A stretch of 64,000 bases of DNA. Source: Conchocele bisecta (taxonomy: Eukaryota > Mollusca > Bivalvia > Lucinida > Thyasiridae). This document shows, one piece after another, positions 13,301 through 21,812 of the stretch. The stretch lies in NCBI GenBank assembly GCA_029237695.1, contig CM055265.1, positions 218,229,679 through 218,293,678 on the forward strand, written 5' to 3'. A program made the translations under genes and the position numbers. The notes beneath the pieces are model-generated. The model worked only from the letters and a program-made list of their open reading frames with translations. It did not search any database and had not been told where the DNA came from. Every line of letters starts with the position of its first letter. Within the stretch, counting starts at the first letter, position 1.

Positions 13301-16300
13301 TAGGGCCAGGAGTATTCCATCTACAAGCTTGACTAAAAACCTTAACCAAAGAGAATTAACTAAGTAATTCAAGAGGAAATGTAGGTCAAGGTCAAATGTA
13401 GGTCAAGGTCAAATATAGAGCAAGGGTTATTGATGTACATCCCTAGGAGAAGAAGTTGTCCAAGTATGGTGGGTGTAGGGCCAGGAGTATTCCATATACA
13501 ATCTTGACTAAAAACCTTAACCAAGGAGAATTAACTAAGTAATTGAAGAGGAAATGTAGGTCAAGGTCAAATATAGATCAGGGGTTATTGATGTACATCC
13601 CTATGAGAAAAGGTTGTCCAAGTATGGTGTCTGCATACACAATAGTATTCCATGTACAAGCTTGACTAAAAACCTTAACCAAGGTTGACTAAAAACCTTA
13701 ACCAAGGGGAATTAACTAGGTAATTCAAGGTTAAATGTAGGTCAAGGTCAAATATAGGTCAGGGGTTGTTGATGTACATCACTAGGAGATAACGTTGTCC
13801 AAGTATGGTTGGTGTAGGGCCAGGAGTATTCCATCTACAAGGTTGACTAAAAACCTTAACCAAAGAGAATGAACTAAGTAATTGAAGAGGAAATGTAGGT
13901 CAAGGTCAAATATAGATCAGGGGTTACTGATGTACATCCCTAGGAGATGAAGTTGTCCAAGTAACGTGGGTGTAGGGCCAGGAGTATTCCATATACAAGC
14001 TTGACTAAAAACCTTAACCAAAGGGAATTAACTAAGTAATTGAAGAGGAAATGTAGGTCAAGGTCAAATATAGACCAGGGGTTATTGATGTACATCCCTA
14101 TGAGAATATGTTGTCCAAGTATGGTGTCTGTATGCACAATAGTATTCCATGTACAAGCTTGACTAAAAACCTTAAACAAGGTTGACTAAAAACCTTAACC
14201 AAGGGGAATTAAGTAAGTAATTCAAGAGGAAATGTAGGTCAAGGTCAAATATAGATCAGGGGTTATTGATGTACATAAGGTCAAATATAGATCAGGGGTT
14301 ATTGATGTACATCACTAGGAGATGAAGTTGTCCAAGTATGGTGGGTGTAGGGCCAGTAGTATTCCATATACAAGGTTGACTAAAAACCTTAACCAAGGCG
14401 TGACGGTGACGCCGACGCCGGTGTGACAACATAAGCTCTACTTATTCTTCGAATAGTCGAGCTAAAAACATACCAGGTGGCACTTAGAATAAATGGAAAT
14501 GATTATAAGCGCTAACAAACCATATTCGTATAGAGAATAAAGACAAAATATGAAACAAAAGCGGACAAGAATTTTCGTTTCCAGCATTCTCAGGGTTAAT
14601 CTGAATAGTAAGATGTGAGGGTATACAGGATTGCCCATCACAGCATTATATGTATCACATTATATGCTAGGAACAACTATATCTGCACAGGATTGTAAAC
14701 TTGCTCAATCTCTATAATGTGGATTAGGCAGAATGCTAGAAAGCTAAGTAGGTGGCTCTCAAAGATATGAAACAGATATAGCTGAGTAAGTACAATTGCA
14801 CTTCTAATATCCGAGATATTCAATTGTGAATTTTTACTTCAACATCTTTTTTATCAAACCAGGTACACTTATTTTCAGAAATACGATACAAATCCACAAC
14901 TAGACATCATGTTTGTAAAACATGGATATGCCCCCATGGCATACTTGACTCTAACTAGAGATTGTGCGTAAAAAAGAAAACTTTAAATTTACACAACTTT
15001 CAATGTCATTTGAGAGTCTTACATAAAAAATGGCTAAGTGTTTCAGCACCTTTTTAAAGGTCACAAAATTCAAGGTCATGTCATTGGTGGTGCGATTGCA
15101 TCACACATGTTCAGGTGAATGAAGTGTCCAAATATTGAAGCAATCCATCTATTAAAGCAATCCTTCAATGTAACTGTTTCACCACCATTTTGAAGGTCAC
15201 AAAGATCAAGGTCATGTTATTGGTGGTGCGAGTGTGTCATTTCGACGTACCTGTCCTCTGGCTTGGGTTCGAGTGGAGGAGCCGGTCCCCCGGGCCCACC
15301 CTGGTTCAGAGGGTCAAACCCCGCCCCTACAGTGGACACAAATACTTAAATAACAAGACTGCCAAAAATCAATAGGGTTCTTCCTCTTGCCATGATAAAC
15401 ATGTAGATCGAATTTAGTTGTGATCTGCCAAGTAGAACTTGAATTATCGCATGGATAAGAACACAGAATGCAAAAATTAAAAGGGGCCACCAACGGGAGA
15501 TAGCCAAGTGAACTTGTCCTCTCGCCATGATAAAGATGTAGGTATATATCAAATTTGGTTAAGATCTGACAAGTAGAACTTGAGTTATCATGAGGACAAG
15601 ATGTGCCCTTCACAAGACCAAAATGTAACTGTTATTAATTGATTGTATGCTCGAGAAGCTACGTAATCGTGGAGCCAAACTGCTGAAACTTGAATCCCAG
15701 TTAATATAGAGATGGACTGGGACGAAAAAACCGACTCAACAGAGACATAGCCGTGTCTGTTCAATAGTATACATTGTATTAGTTCATGGTCATTCGGGGA
15801 ACAGTCAAAACTATTGCCCCCGAGGATGACCCGACATACTATTTCCCGGAGGCCGAGGGCAATAGTGCATCGGGTCGTCTACAGTACAGAGGGGCAATAC
15901 GTTTTGACTGTTCCCAGAATGATCATGAAATAACTGTTTTATTACTCAACCTGTAGTATTATACTGTATGTGATACAATGAACGTGATTTTGTGGTGTGG
16001 CGCATCGACGGACCGATATCAATTGCGTAGCACGACGTAATTTTCGACAAAACGTCATGATTTTCTGAGGTGAAAATAGTTTTGACTATTCCACGGGCAC
16101 GCGGAACTATTGACCGGACACGCGGAACTATTACCCAGTCATGTCAAAACCCAGGGAATTAGTCAAAACTATGGAATATCAACATACATTGTATATAGGG
16201 AGTTAGGCAATAGTTATACCTGCCACAACACTGCTATGCTAGGTAAAAATATCATAGTGGACAGAGACAGTATCGTACCTCTGCGCCCGGCGGCCGTGTA

Positions 16301-18959
16301 TCCCGCAGCCCGCACCGCAGTCATGGGCCGGGCCTGGGAGTCCTGGCCCGCGGCTGCCCCTGTGATCGGCCGCCCCATCGACGAGGGCATGCCCATCCGC
16401 CCGCCCCGGGTGGGCACACCTCCCGGCCCAGCCCTCACTGCAGTCTACAACACAGTAGGGGGTAATCAAATATCTATAAAATTGACATATTTCAAGCCAG
16501 GGTCAACTAGTATCCAAGCTGAATAAAGTACTGTTTATTTCCTACATGCACATGCTCTAGATTTTTATGTCCATCGAAGGTACATGTTTCTTCATCAAAA
16601 CAACAGAATTATGAGATTAAAGCAAACTGTACAATAAGGTGCACCCAGTTCCTCATTTGCTGTGTTATGTTTCATAAAAATCTGTCTTTTCGGTAGAAAG
16701 ATATTAAAGGAAAGCTACTGTAAACACAGTGAATAAAGGCCAGATTTTTCACTTACCACGGCTGGCCTTTATTCACAATATAAAAACATGACGTCACACA
16801 ATTTGGAAACAACGCGATTGTACACCCTGTAAACTAAATTATAAATGTCATAATTGTTTGATAAAACATGTAATTTGAAATTAACATAACAATCTGTTAG
16901 TTTATCAGTCTGCCCTCAAAAAGGTATGAGTGATTAAAGATGTACGGATGTGAAATTGGAGTTGATGACAATCCATTGTAATTTGACACTGCTATTCTGC
17001 TAACCCTTTCATCGCTAAGTAACTGACATGGACTCTTTTCGGACTTTCCATTCTAAACTTTTCAGTAAGTGAGGGCGTATGGGTCCTGACCTTTATATAG
17101 GCACAGATGGCGGTATAAATAGGTGATTTTGTAAACATAGAGAAATCAATCACAAACCGTGCAGATCCTGATGAGCCGGATCGGTACATTCCGGCTCATC
17201 TGGATCTACACTGATGGCTAAAATGGGCTTATGATCTGTAGTGATGAAAGTGTCACAATGTCAATGACGAGACAATGAATGTTACGTTGACCTACCTGAG
17301 GTGGGCGGCGACCATGGCTCGTCCTTAGGACAGCTTTCTGGAAGTTGGGATCATGCGCCAAGTCCTGGAAAACAAATACGACAACATGATATCAAGTGAC
17401 AAAATATCGCAGTAGCCATACAGCTGTTTGATGCTTTCTCTAGCGAATTCAAGATGAGATGTATTAACCCTTTTCATGCTGAGGATAGGCCATTATGTTT
17501 GCTGCGGAAAATACTAAATATTTTCCTTCTATGCGCTAATAAGTATATGGCGCAACCACCATTTGAACCGACTTGTCGAGACGGTTCAAATGAGTGGTCA
17601 CAACATATACTTTCATTGAGAAATAACAAACATAAGGATACAAAATTTGATACACGTAAAGGTGTATTCCAAAAGGAATGAGTTAACAAAATAAGAGGCA
17701 TAAATGGGCTAATATCATTTACCTGAGAGATATACCGACCTCGACCCAAACAATGGCTACACTCCACCGTCATATTTAATATTAAAATATAAGAAATGTA
17801 GTCTGCTGTGCAGGCCAAATTAAACTAATAACATAACATTGTACATGTACGTCTAGTTCTGGTAACACAAAATAATTATGACCTCCAAAAGATCTCATGG
17901 ATATGGACAATATTGAGCCATAAGTCAGCATTTCAACAATTCTAAAAGGCCAATGATCATTTGCGCCAAGTTTCGATAAAATTATCAACTTCATGTCATT
18001 AAAAATATTTTATCATATTTTTATATGGCAGCAATGTTAGATTTGGATGATCAATCAATTTTAACTAGGTAATATGGTAATGATCCGACTACCAGATCAA
18101 GACAAGTAAAATTTGGCTATGTCCCAAATTGTCGACGATACCGACGACTCCAGAATTGTGACCGCTATGTCTCTCTTTCCACTATCGTGGGTGAGACAAA
18201 AAACAATTACACATAAAATATAGCTAAGTGAGCCGGGTCAAAAAGTGTCATGGTCAAGCTGGTGTGTATATGTCATATGTTTATTTCTTTCAGACATCCG
18301 TTTGGTGTAGGACCACCATTTGGTAGTATTTATTTATTGAAACCACTTACTACATGTATCTTAACACGAACATTACGTTCACGGTTAGGTCTCAGGGGGA
18401 GGTAATGAGGGTTAGTGTTATGTCAAACTTTTCAAAGGTTAGGGTTAGCCCGTACCTACACCAAGTGGTTGTCCGATAGTAACAACCGTGTCATATATGG
18501 CTACATGTATGTATAGTTCAAACGTTAAAGTAATCACCCAATCACGCATGCTCTAAAAAAAACGGAGAGGATGGCAACTATTTGCACCAAGAAGGGAACA
18601 GTTATTTTGCAGCTGTAACTGGAGAAATGTGTATTGTCTTTACAACCAGTATAGACCCAGATAAGACTGCGCATCTGCGCAGTCTGATCAGGGTCTACAC
18701 TGGTCGCTATTCAGTCTGTGAACACCTGCTTATAAGAAACATTACACATCCTTATCATACTGCACGAGTTTGTCCGAATTTGACTAGAATCAACATAATG
18801 CCCATTTTTCCAGTGACTGTCACAGATGTGCTGAGAATGATCACTGACGTCAGTATCAAGGGTGGCGTTGTAATCGTTGAAGCCTCCATACACGTCCTCC
18901 TCGTCTTCTCCCGCCAGGTGAACTTGCTCCATCATACTCATCCGATTCACACCAGCCAT
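1283..18959 (-). CDS. IFT88: IFT88 (intraflagellar transport protein 88, TPR protein), 5' part, 12 coding exons
   Basis: IFT88 (Tg737/polaris) is a core subunit of IFT complex B, needed to build and maintain cilia. It works in the cytoplasm at the ciliary base and along the axoneme. The model joins 12 exons (listed separately) into 471 codons without a stop, and every splice phase agrees. Visible landmarks are the N-terminal MMEQVHLAG and GGFNDYN (residues about 9-30), SHGRRPP (54-60), MGRPITGA and RPMTAVRAAGY in the disordered N-terminal third, SPEEKIRQLEKKVNELIEES (141-160), and TPR repeats from about residue 207. These include VLFNLANQY, MGNIYFKQKNYPKAIKFY, GQYNDAITSFEHIMSEAP and CYFALGDREKMKRAFQKL. 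The order matches vertebrate IFT88 throughout. The family is about 820-830 residues, so roughly 57% is here and the 3' exons lie beyond base 1. The ATG at 18959 is the furthest upstream in the exon. The ATG at 18935 (MMEQVHLAG) matches the vertebrate start better. The identification comes from remembered family sequence, not from a search. Confidence 0.95.
1815..3250. repeat. Tandem array of about 160-bp monomers
   Basis: About nine full or deleted monomers, each with AATCCATGCATCGGTGTAG, GAAGGGAATTTCAATAGG, TGACCTTGACCTTGG and CTTCTCATCATGAGAAAC. Some are shortened, as at about 2188-2292 and 2879-2986. At least seven carry TGACCTTGA, the complement of TCAAGGTCA. The array follows a segment (about 1737-1800) with GTGGCCTGTCGGCACACG, which is the start of the element family seen at 51420-52005. 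Confidence 0.85.
3251..4825. repeat. Tandem array of about 170-190-bp monomers
   Basis: Monomers share GTCCAAGTATGGTTGGTGTA, GAGTATTCCAT, CAAGCTTGACTAAAAACC, TTAACCAAGG and GATGTACATCACTAGGAG. Seven exact TCAAGGTCA copies are present (for example near 3356, 3838, 4016 and 4693). The same monomer makes up 11990-14400. Confidence 0.88.
5146..5381. mobile_element. MITE, 'TTAACCCTTTCA' family, copy 1
   Basis: Ends are AACCTTTCAACACCA and the complement of TGAAACGTTTAA. The body carries TGTAGATCCAGATGAG, CATCAGGATCTGCAC and GGTTGCAAAATTAACATG. Related copies are at 7052-7250, 7359-7906, 17001-17250, 23836-24083 and 51301-52130. Confidence 0.8.
5499..5685 (-). CDS. IFT88: IFT88 coding exon 11
   Basis: 187 bases, phase 2 to 0, acceptor tgtgttacag and donor gtatgg. 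It encodes KYEAENCIKTAAKIISPAVE, then FDAGYDWCVDQTKSSQYIDL and ending FLKQKDFNQ. AGYDWCV and the FLKQKDFNQ TPR helix are diagnostic. Confidence 0.95.
5912..6055. mobile_element. Palindromic MITE
   Basis: Inverted arms AATAAAACCATG and TGTTGCGTTTACTGT on the left, ACAGTAAACGCAA and CATGGTTTATT on the right, plus inner arms AAACATTTGG and CCCAATGTTT. It lies in the IFT88 intron between exons 10 and 11. Confidence 0.7.
6259..6329 (-). CDS. IFT88: IFT88 coding exon 10
   Basis: 71 bases, phase 0 to 2, acceptor cttttgtag and donor gtaact. It encodes EDKQYNLVLEMIKNDSLRQI then ERE, matching the conserved NLV-EAIKND-LRQMERER segment. Confidence 0.9.
6652..6851. mobile_element. MITE, 'GTCGTCTGCTGTT' family, copy 1
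   Basis: Ends are TTAACCCTT and AAGGGTTAA. GTCGTCTGCTATTTATTTTC on the left is mirrored by AGCAGACGACAATTG on the right. A related partial copy precedes it at about 6400-6651. Other copies are at 8262-8375, 24547-24763, 39990-40232, 47483-47722 and 56990-57193. Confidence 0.78.
7052..7250. mobile_element. MITE, 'TTAACCCTTTCA' family, copy 2
   Basis: Begins TTAACCCTGTCAACACC, ends GGGGTGAAAGGGTTAA, with the shared body around GTAGATCCAGATGAG. Confidence 0.8.
7359..7906. mobile_element. Two abutting MITEs of the 'TTAACCCTTTCA' family, the first a long palindrome
   Basis: 7359-7746 runs from TTAACCCTTTCACCCC to GGGTGAAATGGTTAA. It has a large central palindrome around 7535-7630 (arms CATGAAAATTACTTGCAAAA and TGCTGATGAGACGGCTCG). 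7747-7906 is a second truncated copy ending GTTGAAAGGGTTAA. Together they fill most of the intron between coding exons 9 and 10. Confidence 0.78.
7970..8201 (-). CDS. IFT88: IFT88 coding exon 9 (third and fourth TPRs)
   Basis: 232 bases, phase 2 to 0. The acceptor ggttaccag is clear. The donor (gtttgt) is weak, but it is the only one that keeps the frame into the next exon. The exon encodes TKIMQNVGIVFVKMGQYNDA, then FEHIMSEAP, LILCYFALGDREKMKRAFQK and DDEDKYLPHG. The 3' boundary is the least certain junction of the model. Confidence 0.92.
8262..8375. mobile_element. MITE fragment, 'GTCGTCTGCTGTT' family
   Basis: Central palindrome GAATCATTTCC / GGAAATGATTC at 8291-8315, flanked by CAATAAAACATGCTTTGACA and its complement and followed by ACAGCAGACAAGG. 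The outer termini are lost. Confidence 0.65.
8604..8718 (-). CDS. IFT88: IFT88 coding exon 8 (second TPR)
   Basis: 115 bases, phase 1 to 2, acceptor acccttgtag and donor gttaga. It encodes RLKVNMGNIYFKQKNYPKAI then KFYRMSLDQVPNSHKEM. TPR signature residues G8, Y11, A20 and P32 are recognisable. Confidence 0.95.
9141..9371. mobile_element. Non-autonomous hAT-like MITE with 5-bp target duplication
   Basis: 231 bp with imperfect terminal inverted repeats (CAGCGGATCCAGG on the left, the complement of CCTGAATCCGCCAATG on the right). It is flanked by the direct repeat GAGGC (9136-9140 and 9372-9376). The same terminal type and 5-bp duplications occur at 37400, 42748 and 46894. The right end is 15 bases from the end of IFT88 coding exon 7. 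Confidence 0.75.
9387..9489 (-). CDS. IFT88: IFT88 coding exon 7 (first TPR)
   Basis: 103 bases, phase 0 to 1, acceptor tggccacag and donor gtcagt. It encodes VLFNLANQYAASEMYNEALN then TYQVIVKNKMFSNAG, a canonical TPR helix pair. A hAT-like MITE ends 15 bases beyond the donor side (9141-9371). Confidence 0.95.
9548..9730 (-). mobile_element. tRNA-derived SINE
   Basis: On the minus strand a pol III A box TGGCCTAGGGG (9717-9707) is followed by a B box GTTCAAACC (9672-9664), and further down by a tail-like region (ACCTTAGCTGTTGCTGGGAC). It lies in the IFT88 intron between exons 6 and 7. Confidence 0.75.
9835..10345. repeat. Interspersed repeat, 'CAACAGCTAAGGTC' family, truncated copy
   Basis: Shares GGGTCCGATCCCGTTTTAAC, AATATTCAGCCCTGAAAT and CACTTGGCCCC with 26057-26470, 54045-54480, 56225-56400 and 61168-61590. 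A B-box-like GGTTCGATCCC occurs in the 56225 copy, so this may be a long SINE. No ORF. Confidence 0.65.
10563..10667 (-). CDS. IFT88: IFT88 coding exon 6
   Basis: 105 bases (35 codons), phase 0 to 0, acceptor atataccag and donor gtgagt. It encodes ALEKAKEAGRKERVLVRQRE and ends in INLDLTYS. The plus-side flank, which is the upstream intron, is a 49-bp minisatellite beginning within about 12 bases of the acceptor. Confidence 0.93.
10679..11215. repeat. 49-bp minisatellite rich in CCAAT motifs
   Basis: About 11 units of 49-53 bases, each with GATTGGTCAATACAGGCTCA followed by ATAGGGCGGGG. Every unit has ATTGGT, which is CCAAT on the minus (gene) strand. The first three full units are exactly 49 bases apart. 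It begins about 12 bases upstream of the acceptor of IFT88 coding exon 6. Confidence 0.88.
11533..11623 (-). CDS. IFT88: IFT88 coding exon 5
   Basis: 91 bases, phase 2 to 0, acceptor tttcctccag and donor gtagtt. It encodes PEEKIRQLEKKVNELIEESC then FANSRGEMAL, a short predicted coiled coil and one of the most conserved IFT88 blocks. Confidence 0.92.
11886..14468 (+). mobile_element. Array-bearing non-autonomous element (pearl/Helentron-like), copy 2
   Basis: Same ends as 1604-4887 (AACAAGAGCTGTAGGAGAAC; AATAGTCGAGCTAAAAA) and the same pre-terminal GACGGTGACGCCGACGCCGG. The core is a single-type array of about 14 monomers of the GTCCAAGTATGG / CTTGACTAAAAACC type with at least ten exact TCAAGGTCA motifs. 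No coding capacity. It lies in the IFT88 intron between coding exons 4 and 5, in the same orientation as copy 1. Class assignment is inference. Confidence 0.78.
14470..15250. other. IFT88 intron remainder
   Basis: No exon. A roughly 130-bp motif is repeated twice: AAGGTCACAAAATTCAAGG near 15057 and AAGGTCACAAAGATCAAGG near 15194. Each is followed by TCATG and ATTGGTGGTGCGA, and each includes TCAAGGTCA. Around 14490-14575 there is a degraded MITE. Confidence 0.45.
15251..15326 (-). CDS. IFT88: IFT88 coding exon 4
   Basis: 76 bases, phase 1 to 2, acceptor ccactgtag and donor gtacgt. It encodes GAGFDPLNQGGPGGPAPPLE followed by PKPED, matching the AFDPL...PLE segment of vertebrate IFT88. Confidence 0.87.
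15783..15929. mobile_element. Palindromic MITE
   Basis: Left arm TTCATGGTCATTCGGGGAAC then AGTCAAAACTATTGCCCC. The right arm is the complement (GGGGCAATACGTTTTGACTG, TTCCCAGAATGATCATGAA). Confidence 0.75.
16279..16444 (-). CDS. IFT88: IFT88 coding exon 3 (disordered Gly/Arg/Pro-rich segment)
   Basis: 166 bases, entering in phase 0 and leaving in phase 1 at donor gtacga. The acceptor gttgtag was chosen over a second AG seven bases downstream, because that one would put TGA in frame. The exon carries TAVRAGPGG, SSMGRPITGAAAG and RPMTAVRAAGYTAAGRRG. It is GC-rich compared with the flanking introns. Confidence 0.88.
17001..17250. mobile_element. Diverged MITE, 'TTAACCCTTTCA' family
   Basis: Begins TAACCCTTTCATCGCTAAGT, carries CAGATCCTGATGAGCC and CTCATCTGGATCTACACTG, and ends GTGATGAAAGTG. 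It lies in the IFT88 intron between exons 2 and 3. Confidence 0.65.
17296..17364 (-). CDS. IFT88: IFT88 coding exon 2
   Basis: 69 bases, phase 0 to 0, acceptor tttccag and donor gtaggt. It encodes DLAHDPNFQKAVLRTSHGRR plus PPQ. The SHGRRPP motif is characteristic of IFT88. Confidence 0.9.
17535..17625. repeat. Palindrome of the 'TTGAACCGTCTCGACGAG' family
   Basis: ACCATTTGAACCGACTTGTC and GAGACGGTTCAAATGAGTGG form a near-perfect hairpin, followed by TCACAACATATACTTTC. Other copies are near 23686, 33880, 45353, 57253, 58258 and 61780. Confidence 0.72.
18600..18790. mobile_element. MITE fragment, 'GTGACTGGAGAAATG' family
   Basis: GCTGTAACTGGAGAAATG, ACCAGTATAGACCCAGATAA, GCGCATCTGCGC hairpin and CAGTCTGATCAGGGTC. 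Members are at 31190, 47251, 48093, 52250, 54591, 55935, 62222, 62790 and 63085. It sits just downstream (gene sense) of IFT88 coding exon 1. Confidence 0.65.
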
Positions 18960-18982
18960 ACAACGTAGGTCAGCACAGCCGT
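18849..18982 (-). CDS. IFT88: IFT88 first coding exon (start codon and part of 5' UTR)
   Basis: On the minus strand an acceptor (ttccccag) precedes 18982. About 23 bases of probable 5' UTR follow, then ATG at 18959 (MAGVNRMSMMEQVHLAGEDE). Further in-frame ATGs lie at 18941, 18935 and 18932. The exon ends in ...TLDTD before the donor gtcagt, phase 0. The acidic stretch GEDEEDVYGGFNDYN is the conserved IFT88 N-terminus. The acceptor implies at least one non-coding exon further upstream, which I could not locate. Confidence 0.88.
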
Positions 18983-19583
18983 CTGGGGAATAGAACAACA
19001 AAGTTGACGTATAATTGGGTAGGTACTCAAAGCCTGAAATTTTCCCATGGAAACTGAGGCACAACACTGCACATGTATACTACATTTGGTTAATATTTGT
19101 CACATAGAATTATGACTAAACCAAATAGCAGGAGAGTTAACAGACTAACAGGCAAGTTGATGGGAGACCTGACTAGCAGGCAACTAAAAATCAAGAGATA
19201 GATAGGCACACCGATAAGCCAATCAAATATTGTTCATTCTCGAAGTCGGCGTGACTAATCACTAGTCACGTGACGCGATATGTTTGGGGGTTAATCGATA
19301 CATTTCGCTCTAAAATACATCATTTTTATGCCAGAATGTTTCACATTTAGAACTACAAAAATACTAAATGGTGATAAGAATATTTTTTAATGGGCATTTA
19401 ACATTATAAATCTGCTTTAAGTTTGATATAGCAATTGGAATTTAGTTGTTTGAAGCGTTCAAAAATGATTAAATTATATAGGAAAACGGGTCAGATTTCC
19501 CCCTGCACACCTCACCAGGGGAGATAATTATAACCTGCAGGTGCGCGAAAGTCAGACTTCCAGATATACTTCACTGTAATAGC

Positions 19584-20092
19584 TAGTTGCGATGGTAACT
19601 CTTGCAATCTACTCTCTTACTGTCTGTAGCTAGAGTTACGATTCCACTCATAGGATTCCTCTGCAGAATAGCGAATCAGATCTGATTCGCACTTTAACAG
19701 TTAATTGTGAAAGATATTCTATATTTTTGAACTGAAATGAGTGTTAATATTATGAAAATAACATATTAAAGTAATTATGACATAAATTTATATATGTAGA
19801 TGACATGATAAAGTAAATTTCAGCTAGAATCAACAAGTGACCAAGTCAGTGGCAGCCAAATTCAACATGTAAAAGTTATGATGGGGTCCATTTTCTGGAA
19901 AGGAAAAATTAAATTTTCTAAACTTTCTACAATGGTAAAAATTGTTTCAGAATTATTAGTTTGTATTATTTTTATAATACTAATAATTTTTTTCAGATTT
20001 GATTCGCTATTCTGCAGAGGAATCCTAAGAGTGTAATCGTAACTCTAGCTACGGACGGTACGGGAGTAATTGCAAGTTACCGTTCACAACTA
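19584..20092. mobile_element. Foldback element with about 100-bp arms
   Basis: Arms of about 100 bp. The left arm starts TAGTTGCGATGGTAACTCTT and includes AGAGTTACGATTCCACTCAT and CCTCTGCAGAATAGCGAATC. The right arm is the inverted match ending GTTACCGTTCACAACTA. The loop is AT-rich, without ORF. Short relatives made of the outer arms alone are at 25828-25909 and 35095-35180. It lies upstream of IFT88. Confidence 0.82.
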
Positions 20093-20817
20093 TGCAATAG
20101 CAAGGGGGATGGGCGGAGGCAACTAGATTTGGAGCTCCGTCTAAGTTCGCCAGCACATTAGAAAGGTCCCGGACTTCCTGAATAAAAGGTTCTTACTTCC
20201 TCAAGCATTGTTTTCATGACTTCAAACATTCTAGTATTAGTGCCGACAAACCAGAACTGTCGAGATCAGGTTCAAATAATGTTGTCGTTAGTAACGAGCA
20301 CTGGTCATTCGAAACGGGCATACAAATTAACTTACAAGACACGAATACTTCAATAATGTATGTATATTTTACCTGTCAGTGTTAGTTATGCGCATATATG
20401 TGCATAAACTTAATTTAGCGTAGTTTGTTTTGACAAGTTAGCCGAAGGCTTTGGAATTTCAATGGACGGACTTGATTTTGATAAAGGGACAACTCGTCCT
20501 GGAGGAGTCGGGTCGTTTCAATCCGGCTACCTTTTCGCCCCGGATCGTTTCGCCTCTGTCTGAAAAGGGCGTTTGTTTGGGAGCGTTGTTTGATATTGAT
20601 AGTAATGGACAGAGTATATATCAATAAATTGAAATGAGATATTGACACTTTCATAGGTTTTAGTAGGGATAAGTATTTAGGGCTGCACCAGTTTTATTCA
20701 CTATGCCTTGTCCACCTAGGTGGATTGAGTAGCTTGGGAAACTTGGCATACTTTCACTTTTCTAACACCCCACGCATGGCCAAATACTCAATTTGATTGC
20801 TTGCCATTATTGTAAAA

Positions 20818-20818
<1 letters not shown>

Positions 20819-20848
<30 letters not shown>

Positions 20849-20887
20849 AAGAAGAAGAAGAAGAAGAAAAGAAGAAGAAGAAGAAGG
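20819..20887. repeat. (GAA)n microsatellite
   Basis: About 68 bases of almost pure AAG/GAA, one slip at about 20870. The apparent poly-Arg/Glu reading frame over it is an artefact. Confidence 0.95.
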
Positions 20888-21812
20888 AGGATATACACTG
20901 GTCGCAAAACCCATCAGCCCGATTTATCCAGTCACAGTCACATATACCGGGGAGATATCGGTTCTCGCCCTTACAAATGTAAAATAAATAACATTAACAA
21001 CTTAGATGAGCAGATATACCATCGACTGAAACGTTTACTTATCTCCTAACATCTCATATATATTATATTTGATAATTCTCGGTAAGTGTCAACTAATATA
21101 TGAGATGCCCTCTTATGAAATTCGTCTGCTATAGTTAGTAAATGAATTTTCTTAATACAAATAAAACAAAAACATTGGGAGACGATGTCTCCTTCGGTTT
21201 CTGATGATAAGAATCAGACATGGTGTAAAGAAATGCCCAGTGTTCGTCAATTTGTATGTCTTACTAGAAACATAGATAAACATTTCAATATGTATTAAAT
21301 GCGTTCTGGGCATTGGGTGTAGTACACGAGGAGAGGCACACTCATTGACATGTTCTGGTATATTTAAATGTGTTGGTACTAAAATGAGGAAAAAACCATA
21401 CATTTTATTTCCGCGGACCGTTATAACGTATTGATCTGCAAGATCCAATATCAACTGCAGCCTTATATCGCAACATTCATATTCGGTTGGAACGGCATAC
21501 GTCATTTTGGGCGCCAGAAGAAATACGGATACAGCTGTTTTTATTTCCAGCGTGTTTAAGCATCGGACATCTCTGTCTACTAGCATTATACAGTTCCATG
21601 TCAAACTGTGTGAACAAAACAATGACTGGTCTGGGAATCTATAATTTTTCGTTGAAATCGAAATTTCAACCGATATAAGGATGATAAAACGTTCATTAGC
21701 GGAATTTCGGTAGTTGTACGGTGTTTTTTTATTAAATAATTAAGAAATTACAACGTTCAAAGGCACAAGGCACGTCTTGTTTTAGCCACATTACATAAAA
21801 TATATAGGTATA

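Noticed and set aside
20415..20654. Possible upstream exon of IFT88 (frame with RNDPGRKGSRIETTRLLQDE)
   Set aside because: No convincing donor joining it to the acceptor at 18983 and no resemblance to known IFT88 N-termini. The 5' UTR exon remains unlocated.
20793..20987. Arginine/glutamate-rich peptide
   Set aside because: Translation of the GAA microsatellite.
21152..21622. 156-codon minus-strand frame
   Set aside because: No recognisable domain. A frame of this length is not surprising in about 128 kb of both-strand AT-rich sequence.
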